A stretch of 64,000 nt of DNA from an uncultured Lachnospiraceae bacterium (GCA_900548905.1 URMK01000021.1:1-64000); one strand, 5' to 3'; counted from the first letter of the stretch, positions 18,717 to 26,603 are shown. The notes: a model not told the origin generated them from the letters alone. Made by a program: numbers and translations.

Positions 18717-19226
18717 ATGAAAGATGAGAGACTGGAAAACATGCCGGATAACGATCTGGAAGTTACTGCATGGAGGGAGGCTTTTTCAACAGAAGTATGT
18801 ACTTGGAAGTATCCGAAACCTTATGATATTTATAATCTTCCCGATTATGAGATATTGTGCAGGAAATCCATCGGTTTTGCCAATGAGGAAAAAAAGAAAA
18901 ACTTCAGAGGGGTTCTGTATCAGGGGAAACTGATCGGTTTTTTTAACCTGAAGGATGAAGGTACAGAAGTTTTTTTCGGTATCGGAATCCGGCCGGATTG
19001 GTGTTCAAAAGGCTTTGGAAGCCGTATCATCCGATTGGCGACAGCGGAAAGTGCCCGCCTATATGGCGCCAAAACAATATATCTGGATGTAAGGGAATGG
19101 AATCAAAGAGCTGTTTCCTGCTATTCGTCTGCCGGATTCCGTGTCCGGGAAAGGCTCGCACAGGATACATATGCGGGAAGCGGGGAATTCATCAGAATGG
19201 AATTTGATTGGAAGGATAAGCTATGA
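18717..19226 (+). CDS. GNAT-family N-acetyltransferase
   Basis: The 169-aa protein shows the acetyl-CoA binding motif RPDWCSKGFGSRIIRLA (Q/RxxGxG type) and the C-terminal YLDVREWNQRAVSCYSSAGF strand-helix of the GNAT fold. It resembles the RimI/ribosomal-protein or small-molecule acetyltransferases; the substrate is unknown. It is the last chromosomal-type gene before the tail island, whose first convergent gene ends 25 nt away. I see no tRNA or attachment repeat at this boundary. Confidence 0.82.
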   Translation: MKDERLENMPDNDLEVTAWREAFSTEVCTWKYPKPYDIYNLPDYEILCRKSIGFANEEKKKNFRGVLYQGKLIGFFNLKDEGTEVFFGIGIRPDWCSKGFGSRIIRLATAESARLYGAKTIYLDVREWNQRAVSCYSSAGFRVRERLAQDTYAGSGEFIRMEFDWKDKL

Positions 19227-19250
19227 AAATGACTATTATTTTTCCATCTT

Positions 19251-19751
19251 TTACAGAGGCTCTTCTTCGTAGTGAATCGGAAGCTTAAGAACCTCCGGCT
19301 CCAGTTTATCATGATAAATATCGTCTCCGCCCGCTTCCACATAGACTTTTCCTATTTCTTTAAAGGTTTTCAGGCCTTCGGGCGTCACATATTTCTGCTT
19401 TGTAAATTCCATATGCAGCCTGTAAAGTGTGGAGCGGAAGGAAGAGATGGTACGCTCATTATCCCTGTCTATATGGGATTCCAGCAGTACTTTTATTTCC
19501 TTAACATCGGTGTGAGTCTCTGCTTCATATTGGCGGAGTGTTTCGATTTCTGACTGATGCTGCTTCAATGTGTTTTGTATCAGGGTATCCTTATCCTCAA
19601 GCCCTTTCCTTTTTCTGTAATATCGGGTCAGAAGGCTTCCGAGAGTGGTGAGCAGCTTAGACAGGCAGGAAATCAGGGATGAGAGAAAAAAGATGACGCC
19701 AAAGATTGTTATCGCGTCATATGTTTTTAGAGAATCGATGATTGTATCCAT
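19251..19751 (-). CDS. Holin-like membrane protein of the tail island
   Basis: The 166-aa protein has one hydrophobic segment near the N-terminus (AITIFGVIFFLSSLISCLSKLL, residues about 13-35), a short basic region, and a long charged coiled-coil-like helix. This layout and its place directly after the endolysin suggest a role in lysis (holin or spanin-like), but I do not recognise the family. It is the last gene of the minus-strand island operon. The start lies 18 nt after the lysin stop. Confidence 0.5.
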   Translation of the reverse strand: MDTIIDSLKTYDAITIFGVIFFLSSLISCLSKLLTTLGSLLTRYYRKRKGLEDKDTLIQNTLKQHQSEIETLRQYEAETHTDVKEIKVLLESHIDRDNERTISSFRSTLYRLHMEFTKQKYVTPEGLKTFKEIGKVYVEAGGDDIYHDKLEPEVLKLPIHYEEEPL

Positions 19752-19768
19752 GTAAACGTTAAACCTTT

Positions 19769-21292
19769 CTACAGCTTGATGTATTTATTGGAAACATAAC
19801 CTGTTTTTTTCTGGAATTCGATATAATACCAGCCGGTAGCGGTATCCTGATGAAGAATGTTCACGGTGTCATTTGCTGATAAAATAAACGCGGCTTGTCC
19901 GGAAACGGGAGAGAGTCGGCAGTTTAGCCGGCTGCAGTTGGCAACGGTTCCTTTGACGGAACGGATATAAGAATAGCTGCACCATTTATCCTCTGTGCGG
20001 CTGATTTTACACCAGTTATTTTCCATCATGTATATATTGACGGTGTCTCCCTTGTGCATCTGAGCGACGATTTGCCCGGATGTGGAGGGAGCATTTCTTA
20101 TATTGAGGGTTGATGCGGTAATTTCATTCCAGTGCCTGTTATCCGGAGCGGATGGGGGAACGGCGCCGGCAGCGTATTCTTTGTATAAATGATTTACATC
20201 TATGGGATTCGTAGAACCGGGGACGCAGGCGGAGCCATATTGCCATATTTCATATTTTTCCGCGGAGGGGGGATTGACAGAATAACGGGCGCACCAGATA
20301 TCGTATATTTTGAGGCGGCTGTAATCAACCATGGTCTGAAACCAGTTATCCGAGGCATATACGCCCGACAAATAGCCACGTTCCCGGATTCGGTCACAGA
20401 ATGCCATAATATTTTTGGTACGCTGTTCTTTTGTGAGATTGTCGGCACGTCCCGAATGGGACTGGTTGGCGTATTCGGAATCAATGAAGATTGGATAGGT
20501 AACCGGATAGTTTTTGATTTGATTGATTGTCCAGTCGGCCTGTTGGATGGCTTCAGCTTCGTTGACGGATTGATCATATAAATAGAAGCCAAGTCTCATG
20601 TGATTGTTCAGGGCTTCTGTTGTGTGGAAAAGGAATTTTTTGTCAAGAGTCAGGACGCCGGTGGTGTAAGAACGGTAGCCAACCCGGATGATTATATCTT
20701 TGTATTTGGCAGCGGTGAGGGACAGGTTGATGGTATTGTGATGGGAGATATCGATTAAATCACGAATCGGATTGGAGGGCCGGGAATGAGGTGGAGAATT
20801 GTATTTTCGTGTATTTGTATAGTCAATACCGGATAGTTCTCCATAGTACGTGAAGGCATTTCCGCGGGAAGAATATTTGGTTCGGACAAGATCGTCGGCA
20901 GTACTTTTTGCTTCCAGGATCCAGGCTTCGCCGGTATCGTCAATTTCAATGATGCCGATATGTCCGCTGCGCCAGATAAGCATTCCGTTCATCAGGCGGC
21001 TGGGATCGGAGACTCTGTACAGGTGGGTCATTTTTGCTTTTAGCTGAGAACTTCCTATATGGGGGATTCCGAAGGATTTGCATACAAAACCGGAACAGTC
21101 AATCCCTGTTTTCCCGACTTTGCGCAGGGCCATCGCTTTGATGGATGGGGTATAGACGGTGGGGTACATGGAGGCGAGGGCAGCGATTTTGGATGGGGTT
21201 ATGGATTCGTATTTCAGGCCGTATATGTATACGATGCCGGTGGAGAGCATTTCTTTGGCAAGGGTGATGGCGGTTGGGATTGAGGTTGGCAT
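19769..21292 (-). CDS. Modular endolysin: NlpC/P60-like, GH25 muramidase and SH3 domains
   Basis: The 507-aa protein has three parts. Residues 1-160 resemble NlpC/P60 peptidases, with the nucleophile in GIDCSGFVCKSFG and a His in WRSGHIGIIE. Residues about 172-375 are a glycoside hydrolase family 25 muramidase: LIDISHHNTIN, FYLYDQSV, PIFIDSEYANQS and the C-terminal DVNHLY. Two SH3b-type wall-binding repeats follow, with LNIRNAPSTSG in the first. It would cut both peptide and sugar bonds of peptidoglycan for particle release. No signal peptide is seen, so it needs a holin. The gene follows the fibre array in the same direction. Confidence 0.88.
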   Translation of the reverse strand: MPTSIPTAITLAKEMLSTGIVYIYGLKYESITPSKIAALASMYPTVYTPSIKAMALRKVGKTGIDCSGFVCKSFGIPHIGSSQLKAKMTHLYRVSDPSRLMNGMLIWRSGHIGIIEIDDTGEAWILEAKSTADDLVRTKYSSRGNAFTYYGELSGIDYTNTRKYNSPPHSRPSNPIRDLIDISHHNTINLSLTAAKYKDIIIRVGYRSYTTGVLTLDKKFLFHTTEALNNHMRLGFYLYDQSVNEAEAIQQADWTINQIKNYPVTYPIFIDSEYANQSHSGRADNLTKEQRTKNIMAFCDRIRERGYLSGVYASDNWFQTMVDYSRLKIYDIWCARYSVNPPSAEKYEIWQYGSACVPGSTNPIDVNHLYKEYAAGAVPPSAPDNRHWNEITASTLNIRNAPSTSGQIVAQMHKGDTVNIYMMENNWCKISRTEDKWCSYSYIRSVKGTVANCSRLNCRLSPVSGQAAFILSANDTVNILHQDTATGWYYIEFQKKTGYVSNKYIKL

Positions 21293-21318
21293 GTGGTGGG
21301 GGTCCTTTCTTTGTTGGT

Positions 21319-21337
21319 GGGTGGGGAGGGGATGGGG
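21319..21337 (+). other. G-quadruplex-like G-run array
   Basis: GGGTGGGGAGGGGATGGGG on the + strand has four runs of three or more G with loops of one or two bases, meeting the usual G4 pattern. The surrounding 21293-21480 is also strongly G-rich on the + strand. It lies between the lysin gene and the distal end of the fibre array. Confidence 0.6.
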
Positions 21338-21536
21338 TAGAGGCGGGGGAGGTTTTTAATTGGGGGAGTATTTTGTTGTGAGAGCGGATAATGGAGATAA
21401 GATTGAGGGGGATTAAAATAGGGGAGGGTGGAGAACGTGTTGAGAATTGTGGAAGAAATTATTGCAGATAGGATTAGATGTATAGATGAAATAAATGTAT
21501 TAGTTAAATAGATTGGTTTGGAGGTTAGATTATAAA

Positions 21537-21548
21537 ATAGCGATTTAG
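21537..21548 (+). repeat. Shufflon recombination core S1
   Basis: ATAGCGATTTAG, + orientation, outermost (lysin-proximal) copy. Confidence 0.85.
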
Positions 21549-21913
21549 CTGACGGCCAGATTGAATTTGACCTTCAGAATGGGAAAGGCGTGTATCGACA
21601 AAAAGGTGCGGATACATGGCTCCCTTTTAAATCGAAACCCACTTCAATAGTGGTGTCAGCTGGAAGCCGAAACGGGTATACAAATAACTTTGATTTAAAA
21701 AGTATTCCTGAATACCCAAACTTAATATTATTTGATAATATGTTCCCCGTTGCAATGCATTTAGGATCGGCATCATCTGGTGATTATGCTGTTACAGGTA
21801 ATTTTTCGTATACTTATAATTCAGCAACAGGTGTTCTATCCATCACCTTTATTCAAGATAATGTCGCATCTTATCGGGGGATTGACAAAATCACTTTGTA
21901 TTATTTTCCTTGA
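21539..21913 (+). CDS. Silent fibre C-terminal cassette A+
   Basis: From the core the frame reads SDLADGQIEFDLQNG and continues through RQKGADTWLPFKS to the stop (124 residues). The cassette has no ribosome binding site or constant region and would be expressed only after inversion against core S8. The GADTWLPF phrase is shared with other cassettes and anchors the fibre tip fold; the rest differs, as expected for alternative receptor-binding ends. Confidence 0.8.
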   Translation, partial: SDLADGQIEFDLQNGKGVYRQKGADTWLPFKSKPTSIVVSAGSRNGYTNNFDLKSIPEYPNLILFDNMFPVAMHLGSASSGDYAVTGNFSYTYNSATGVLSITFIQDNVASYRGIDKITLYYFP

Positions 21914-21924
21914 TAAAGCGGGCA

Positions 21925-22311
21925 TTAGATCTTGTCGAGCCAGCTAGCAGGGATAAACATACATAATCTTGTAGTTGCAGTCGCCGAGGCATCTCCAATA
22001 CCCACTTGATGACTCCCTGATGTTGAAAGTATTCCTGTGCTTGGATTATATGTCAATGAAATATTAGATGCAGCAGACTTATGTAGTTCGCCAGAATATG
22101 ATCCCGTATATAGTGAAACATTGGTTACTTCTATGGCAAAATTATCTGTTGTCAAATCAGCATATCTTGTTGTATAAGATTTGACATCTCCTGAGTTTAG
22201 TATTATTTTTTGCACTTTATATGAACCTCCTAATTGTAATTCATTACCATTATCTCCGATGATAAAAAATTGATCATCATTTTGCAAGAATGAACACCCT
22301 CCTAAATCGCT
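21925..22311 (-). CDS. Silent fibre C-terminal cassette A-
   Basis: From core S2 the minus-strand frame reads SDLGGCSFLQNDDQFFIIGD and runs 128 residues to a stop that lies 11 nt from the end of the converging cassette A+. Being in the same orientation as the expressed cassette, it needs two successive inversions, or a deletion, to reach the constant region. Confidence 0.8.
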   Translation of the reverse strand, partial: SDLGGCSFLQNDDQFFIIGDNGNELQLGGSYKVQKIILNSGDVKSYTTRYADLTTDNFAIEVTNVSLYTGSYSGELHKSAASNISLTYNPSTGILSTSGSHQVGIGDASATATTRLCMFIPASWLDKI

Positions 22312-22313
22312 AC
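22302..22313 (-). repeat. Shufflon recombination core S2
   Basis: GTAGCGATTTAG on the minus strand. The outer side (CGCTACTTTGTT) matches the outer side of S3, so the short spacer between S2 and S3 has matching ends. Confidence 0.8.
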
Positions 22314-22394
22314 TTTGTTAAATTGGCAAACAATGATGTTATTATACATAAGCAAATAAATAATGTGGATTTTCTAAACGTTTTATTAAATAAA

Positions 22395-22406
22395 GTAGCG
22401 ATTTAG
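22395..22406 (+). repeat. Shufflon recombination core S3
   Basis: GTAGCGATTTAG, + orientation, at the far end of the 81-bp AT-rich spacer that begins at S2. Confidence 0.8.
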
Positions 22407-22834
22407 GAGCGCTGAATGACGGCGGGGCTATCAAAGGTATGGATGCCAAGGAGGACGGTGTGTATATTACCTATACGCCGGTAATAGGTGCTGATGCAGT
22501 AACAAAAAAATTGGGTAGCTGCATTTATTTGGGAATGGCAAGGGGCACCTTTAAAACTCTTACTCCTAAACTGGAAATACCATATACCTATAATTTAAGT
22601 CAATCTGATGTTGAAAATATAAGGTTTGTGGTTAATCCTGAGGCTACTGGAATTTTTATGGGGTCTGTAGAACAATCTTCCTCTATACCATGGATGGAAT
22701 TAAACTCTTATAATATAACAATTGATACAGAACACAAGATTTTAAACATTACAATGACTCTAAGCGTACCTTGGGGATATATTGGTAACTGTGAATTTCG
22801 GTGTGCATTTGAAATTTATCTTTTATCATTTTAG
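22397..22834 (+). CDS. Silent fibre C-terminal cassette B+
   Basis: The frame from core S3 reads SDLGALNDGGAIKGMDAKED and continues 145 residues. It is clearly related to cassette C+ at its beginning (MDAKEDGVYITY against MDAREDGVYITY, then GADAV/GADTV) but diverges completely afterwards, showing that cassettes share an adaptor and differ in the distal receptor-binding part. Confidence 0.8.
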   Translation, partial: SDLGALNDGGAIKGMDAKEDGVYITYTPVIGADAVTKKLGSCIYLGMARGTFKTLTPKLEIPYTYNLSQSDVENIRFVVNPEATGIFMGSVEQSSSIPWMELNSYNITIDTEHKILNITMTLSVPWGYIGNCEFRCAFEIYLLSF

Positions 22835-22841
22835 AACACAT

Positions 22842-23411
22842 TTAGCCTGGCAAATATAAAAGCTTAGCGCTTGTTTTAACTTCAGAATATCGAAATGAAA
22901 CATTAGCAGTCATAGTATCAGATGTATTGTTCATAGTTAGACTACCTACAGCATCTCCTCCAGTCTGACTGGAAGTATAACCAGAGAAATGCAATACACC
23001 TCCGACAAGCCGATAACCAGGAACATCATTATGTAAATTTACGGTTGATACCTTTGAGAGCGCATGTTCTTTAACCATATAGGGTGTTCCGACTTTAACG
23101 TAATAACCTCCGTATGTACAAGAAATCACGCTACCATATTGTGAACCTGCTTGAACACGATTATTATCAGCACTGATTGCAGCAACATGCATTGCTCCTG
23201 AGGCGTATAAATTTGTAAATCCATAAAGTGCAAGTTCATAACCTTGGATTTCTTCGGGAGTAGCTGCTATATAAGCATTGTTTCCTGTCCCATACTTGCC
23301 TTTTAGATTTGCAATATAGGATATGCCGTTAAATGGGACCCATACTGCATCAGCACCTCGTATATACTTTACTCCTGACTCCTCCTTAAATTTTAACCCC
23401 CCTAAATCGCT
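22842..23411 (-). CDS. Silent fibre C-terminal cassette B-, longest
   Basis: From core S4 the minus-strand frame reads SDLGGLKFKEESGVKYIRGA and continues for 189 residues. Its start closely resembles the expressed cassette (KEEGGKKYVRGADAVWVPLGG against KEESGVKYIRGADAVWVPFNG). An extra 55-residue block follows before a tip containing DNNRVQAGSQYGS. This makes it the longest of the eight alternatives. Confidence 0.8.
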   Translation of the reverse strand, partial: SDLGGLKFKEESGVKYIRGADAVWVPFNGISYIANLKGKYGTGNNAYIAATPEEIQGYELALYGFTNLYASGAMHVAAISADNNRVQAGSQYGSVISCTYGGYYVKVGTPYMVKEHALSKVSTVNLHNDVPGYRLVGGVLHFSGYTSSQTGGDAVGSLTMNNTSDTMTANVSFRYSEVKTSAKLLYLPG

Positions 23412-23413
23412 AT
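23402..23413 (-). repeat. Shufflon recombination core S4
   Basis: ATAGCGATTTAG on the minus strand, followed outward by TATATAG as also seen outside S5. Confidence 0.85.
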
Positions 23414-23429
23414 ATAGATTAATAAGAAA

Positions 23430-23476
23430 TATATAACATATTATTGATTAAGTAAAATAGAATAATATGTTATATA
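23430..23476. repeat. Perfect 16-bp inverted repeat in the S4-S5 spacer
   Basis: Positions 23430-23445 and 23461-23476 are exact reverse complements around a 15-nt loop. The right arm ends inside core S5. It is nearly pure A+T and could extrude as a cruciform or bind the recombinase or an accessory factor. Confidence 0.8.
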
Positions 23477-23485
23477 GCGATTTAT
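23474..23485 (+). repeat. Shufflon recombination core S5
   Basis: ATAGCGATTTAT, + orientation; the last base differs from the consensus and changes the codon after SDL to Ser. Confidence 0.75.
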
Positions 23486-23907
23486 CCGCCCTGAATGACA
23501 GCGGAGCCATTATAGGCATGGATGCCAGGGAGGATGGTGTGTATATCACATACCACAACGGTGCTGATACAGTGATAAAAAAATTAGGTAGTGTCTTATA
23601 TGCTGGTTTTTTAACACCAACATCCTACAATCAGAATGGGCCTGGTAATGCAAATTTTGACCTAAAACCTTTGCTTAGTAATTACGCAAGCCTCACCACG
23701 GCCAATATGTGCATAGAAGCTACGTATTTCAAGGGCTTCGAGGCAAGAGTTAACAATTTATCAATTCAGGGAGGCACAGGATATACCTATACATACGATG
23801 CAACGACAGGAATGCTTACTGTATCCGGCATAGGAACTGTAAACTATTCGTACAAAAGTAGGCCCGAAAAATTAAAGTTGATAGTTTTGCAGGATAACAT
23901 AGCATAA
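23476..23907 (+). CDS. Silent fibre C-terminal cassette C+
   Basis: The frame from core S5 reads SDLSALNDSGAIIGMDARED and continues 143 residues. An ATG nine bases upstream (23467) is in frame, but no ribosome binding site precedes it, so I regard the segment as silent. The start is homologous to cassette B+. Confidence 0.8.
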   Translation, partial: SDLSALNDSGAIIGMDAREDGVYITYHNGADTVIKKLGSVLYAGFLTPTSYNQNGPGNANFDLKPLLSNYASLTTANMCIEATYFKGFEARVNNLSIQGGTGYTYTYDATTGMLTVSGIGTVNYSYKSRPEKLKLIVLQDNIA

Positions 23908-23922
23908 AGCGAGCTTTATTTT

Positions 23923-24177
23923 TTAAATGATAGTAGTAACAGTATTAGTATTTGAGTTTGTACTTGTATCGCCAGGGTTAGAGGTTTCAACTCTACACAC
24001 TTCTTTTCCATTGATAGAAGTTACAGCGTAACATCTCCACGTCCATGAGTTTATGTATGTACTTACGGTAATAGTTTTCTTAGGAGTAAAATTTAGCCCT
24101 GTATCTGCACCATCCTTATCTATAAAATGGAGTTTACCGTCATCTCCAACATAAATACTAATTAGTGCTAAATCGCT
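23923..24177 (-). CDS. Silent fibre C-terminal cassette C-, shortest
   Basis: From core S6 the minus-strand frame reads SDLALISIYVGDDGKLHFID, then GADTGLNFTPKK, and stops after 84 residues. It lacks an ATG and is too short to stand out as a gene, but its frame agreement with the core and the GADT anchor identify it as the eighth cassette. Confidence 0.75.
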   Translation of the reverse strand, partial: SDLALISIYVGDDGKLHFIDKDGADTGLNFTPKKTITVSTYINSWTWRCYAVTSINGKEVCRVETSNPGDTSTNSNTNTVTTII

Positions 24178-24179
24178 AT
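24168..24179 (-). repeat. Shufflon recombination core S6
   Basis: ATAGCGATTTAG on the minus strand. The 250 nt beyond it (24180-24435) are AT-rich and hold no gene I can see. Confidence 0.85.
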
Positions 24180-24435
24180 TTTGGATAATACATTATTAAA
24201 CATAAGCGGTTATTTAAAAGAGATTATTTTTCATTTCAAGACTATTTAGCTATTCTGGAAAGCATTTTAATTATAAAGTGATTGAAACTTTGCTGGCAAT
24301 AAAAGTTTTGCATAGAGGAAAATATTATGAATTATTTGATAAAATGCATTTTATAGAATTAATATACTATAACGACAAATAGACATGAACAAAGTCCATG
24401 TCAAAAATATTTCTTTACAAATGTATTAATTTTAT

Positions 24436-25434
24436 TTAAGCTGCATGTATTTTACATTCAGACCTAATTCTTTCTATATTACTATAAATATAATAATCAT
24501 TAGTGGTATCTATGCTTTCGTGCCCCATCATATCTTTTAAATCTTGAATTTTTACTCCTTTATTTATCATAGATGTTGCAAACCATTTTCTGAACCGATG
24601 AAGATGGACATTTGTTACTTTGGCCCGCAAACCGATTTCTTTTACGTATGCATGGATTGAGTTAACTGTTAATTTTCCATGCGGCTGACGGTCTGATGCA
24701 AACAAATATTCGGATTCGTATCCTCGTGTCCGTAGATAAAATTGCATATGTACTTTGCATCTGGATGAAAAATATACTAGTCGTTCTTTGGCACCTTTCC
24801 CATGAATCATAATGGACATTTGATCAAAATTGATATCACATAGGGTAATTTTAGTAACTTCCTCCCTACGAATACCTGTTGATACTAACAAATCTATAAG
24901 TGCTGTTTCTTTAGGCGTTGTACAAGCATCCTGCATTAATGCAATGTCTTCATCAGTATATGGCATTTCCATTTTCTTTTCTATTTTGACTCTTTTAATC
25001 CTCCTGCAAGGATTTTTTATGACATAATCTTCATCCTCCATCCAACTATAAAAAGTATTCAAGTTACGTCGGACATTATCAACATAGGAATTTTGATTTC
25101 CTTTGCTGATAAGTCCTAAGTAACATCTGATCGCATTAGTATTAACTTTTTTTAAGTCCATGTTAATACATGATGCAAAGCGGTTTATGGTATATTGATA
25201 TTGTATGAGGGTATTGGGAAGACAGCCCTCAATTTTTTTACAAGATAGAAAGTTTTGAATGAGTTTGTTTGTGTCATCCATATCCACTGAGGGTAGGTCT
25301 TTTGATTCAGAAATGTCATAACTTTGGAGAACATTTGATAACGTATATATGAGCATATCTAGCTGCTCAACCGTTAGATTTTCGGACATTGTTTGTGTTA
25401 CCAAGCTAATAAGTTTTTCTTTTGAATCATTCAT
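24436..25434 (-). CDS. Rci-like tyrosine recombinase of the shufflon
   Basis: The 332-aa protein is a tyrosine recombinase with an N-terminal SAM-like core-binding domain (IQYQYTINRFASCI) and a full catalytic set: Arg in STGIRREEVTKI, Lys in HGKGAKERLVYF, HLHRFRKWFA with the HxxR pair, His in MMGHESIDTT and the Tyr nucleophile in YYIYSN. The start at 25434 follows AAGGAGTATACGTGT; an in-frame ATG at 25470 has none. The gene lies inside the array between inverted cores S6 and S7, so it can itself be flipped. There is no sign of an excision partner, which agrees with an inversion role rather than phage integration. Confidence 0.88.
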   Translation of the reverse strand: MNDSKEKLISLVTQTMSENLTVEQLDMLIYTLSNVLQSYDISESKDLPSVDMDDTNKLIQNFLSCKKIEGCLPNTLIQYQYTINRFASCINMDLKKVNTNAIRCYLGLISKGNQNSYVDNVRRNLNTFYSWMEDEDYVIKNPCRRIKRVKIEKKMEMPYTDEDIALMQDACTTPKETALIDLLVSTGIRREEVTKITLCDINFDQMSIMIHGKGAKERLVYFSSRCKVHMQFYLRTRGYESEYLFASDRQPHGKLTVNSIHAYVKEIGLRAKVTNVHLHRFRKWFATSMINKGVKIQDLKDMMGHESIDTTNDYYIYSNIERIRSECKIHAA

Positions 25435-25549
25435 ACACGTATACTCCTTTTTTGTAGTGTTATTTACCATTCTAATAATTACAAATCAATTCTATTTTGT
25501 CAATTAGATGGATAAACGTGTATAAAAGAACAAAAAAATATTTTATTAA

Positions 25550-25561
25550 ATAGCGATTTAG
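25550..25561 (+). repeat. Shufflon recombination core S7
   Basis: ATAGCGATTTAG within TAAATAGCGATTTA, a 14-bp near-palindrome with TAAAT/ATTTA arms and an asymmetric AGCG centre, as expected for a tyrosine-recombinase crossover site. Confidence 0.85.
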
Positions 25562-25977
25562 GTGGGTGCCAGTTTGGAATTACAACAGATGGCAAACCCG
25601 GTTATTTTGCTCCAGGAGGTGCCGATACAGTAATCCCTTTTAAGAGTAAAATTGAAAATGGGGCCCTTTTAGCATCTGAGGTTAACACAGCTAAAGTAAA
25701 TGGCTATAATGCGTATGTAATATTGTCTTATTGTGGTGGGCGTTTTTATTCAATATATGGATCATATGAGGCATTAACTCCAACGGTATCCGGGGGAATA
25801 ATTCTTGTTAACTTTTATAAATTTGCATCTCGGTGGGGAAATCCCGGTGGCGCTGATTTAGGTGGATATGCGATCAAGTATGGCATTGTTTTATCTGAAG
25901 ATAAGGACAGTTATATAACTGTCAATGTAAGCGTTGGAGAACAAATGAATCGATTAGCTATAATAGGACTTAGCTAA
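25552..25977 (+). CDS. Silent fibre C-terminal cassette D+ (inversion partner of the expressed cassette)
   Basis: The frame from core S7 reads SDLGGCQFGITTDGKPGYF, then GGADTVIPFKSKIENG, and ends after 141 residues, 8 nt from the end of the expressed cassette. A single S7-S8 inversion, the smallest event in the array, would exchange the two. A short hairpin AAAGCGGGCTTT lies between their stops. Confidence 0.8.
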   Translation, partial: SDLGGCQFGITTDGKPGYFAPGGADTVIPFKSKIENGALLASEVNTAKVNGYNAYVILSYCGGRFYSIYGSYEALTPTVSGGIILVNFYKFASRWGNPGGADLGGYAIKYGIVLSEDKDSYITVNVSVGEQMNRLAIIGLS

Positions 25978-25985
25978 AGCGGGCT

Positions 25986-26603
25986 TTAAAAACCGTCAGG
26001 TGAAAATAAGACCACCATTCCTCCAGCACTTGCAAAGTATTGAGTGTAGCCATCCGCTATTACAGACACGCTCTCAGTAATTGATGCTGTCCAAGCACCT
26101 GTTGAAGCATTATATGATTTATTGAAATTGGCATATGCAGTATAATGCCCTAAACTTCTTGTGTCTTTCCGATCTGCACGTATACCTCCACTGGCACTGC
26201 TGCATAATACCATAAAATTTTTTTCAGCAGTGAAAGTTTGATAGGTATTAGGAAATTCAGCCCTTAAATTGCCACTACTTCCAGATAGTTTATATAACGC
26301 TCCTCCCAATGGGACCCACACTGCATCCGCACCTCGCACATATTTTTTACCGCCTTCTTCCTTGAAGGCAAACCCTCCTAAATCGCTATTTAATTCACTA
26401 ACCAAAGCCGTACTAGCCGCAATTTTGTCGCTGTTCGATTCCCGCGAGCTGGAGATGCCATCGATGGCACCTAATTTGGCCTGAGCGGTCTTTCCGTCAT
26501 CGAATTCCAGTGTATTTGCTTTCGTCCAGTGGGATACAAGCTGGAAACCGGATGAAGTTAATATGTATTTTTTGAATTTTTTGTAACCTGATACAATGCT
26601 CAT
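25986..26603 (-). CDS. Phase-variable tail fibre, currently expressed form
   Basis: The 205-aa protein has a 72-codon constant part (26603-26388) ending TALVSELN, then core S8, encoding SDLGG, and a 133-residue cassette with KYVRGADAVWVPLGG and a beta-rich C-terminus. Its ATG overlaps the stop of the preceding gene (ATGA), so it is translated as part of the tail operon. The constant part probably attaches to the baseplate and the variable part to the cell-surface receptor. It is short for a fibre and may be the distal tip on the long fibre encoded at 30937. Confidence 0.85.
   Translation of the reverse strand: MSIVSGYKKFKKYILTSSGFQLVSHWTKANTLEFDDGKTAQAKLGAIDGISSSRESNSDKIAASTALVSELNSDLGGFAFKEEGGKKYVRGADAVWVPLGGALYKLSGSSGNLRAEFPNTYQTFTAEKNFMVLCSSASGGIRADRKDTRSLGHYTAYANFNKSYNASTGAWTASITESVSVIADGYTQYFASAGGMVVLFSPDGF
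26378..26389 (-). repeat. Shufflon recombination core S8 (expression site)
   Basis: ATAGCGATTTAG on the minus strand inside the fibre gene, within the near-palindrome TAAATCGCTATTTA. All + oriented cores can invert directly with this one; recombination with the - oriented cores would delete DNA, in most cases including the recombinase gene. Confidence 0.88.

Larger units (their letters stand above)
21537..26389. mobile_element. Shufflon: multiple-inversion array for tail-fibre C-termini
   Basis: Eight copies of the core ATAGCGATTTAG (or one-base variants) lie at 21537, 22302, 22395, 23402, 23474, 24168, 25550 and 26378, and alternate strictly in orientation (+,-,+,-,+,-,+,-). They bound four cassette segments of about 0.7-1.0 kb, two short AT-rich spacers and one spacer carrying the recombinase gene. 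Each segment holds two convergent cassettes. In every one of the eight, the frame AGC-GAT-TTA (Ser-Asp-Leu) of the core is open to a stop codon. This is the logic of the R64 plasmid shufflon, applied to a tail fibre. Confidence 0.92.

Noticed and set aside
21424..21511. Short + strand frame before core S1 as a second constant region
   Set aside because: It ends in TAG 26 bp before the core and shares no similarity with the constant fibre part.
23467..23907. Cassette C+ as an independent gene starting at ATG 23467
   Set aside because: The ATG lies within the AT-rich hairpin without a ribosome binding site, and the frame is explained by the shufflon core.
24436..25434. Recombinase as prophage integrase
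   Set aside because: It lies in the middle of the fibre array between inverted cores, no att repeats flank the island, and no excisionase is seen.
21537..26389. Diversity-generating retroelement as explanation of the fibre variants
   Set aside because: No reverse transcriptase and no template/variable repeat pair; instead short inverted cores, whole alternative cassettes and a tyrosine recombinase.
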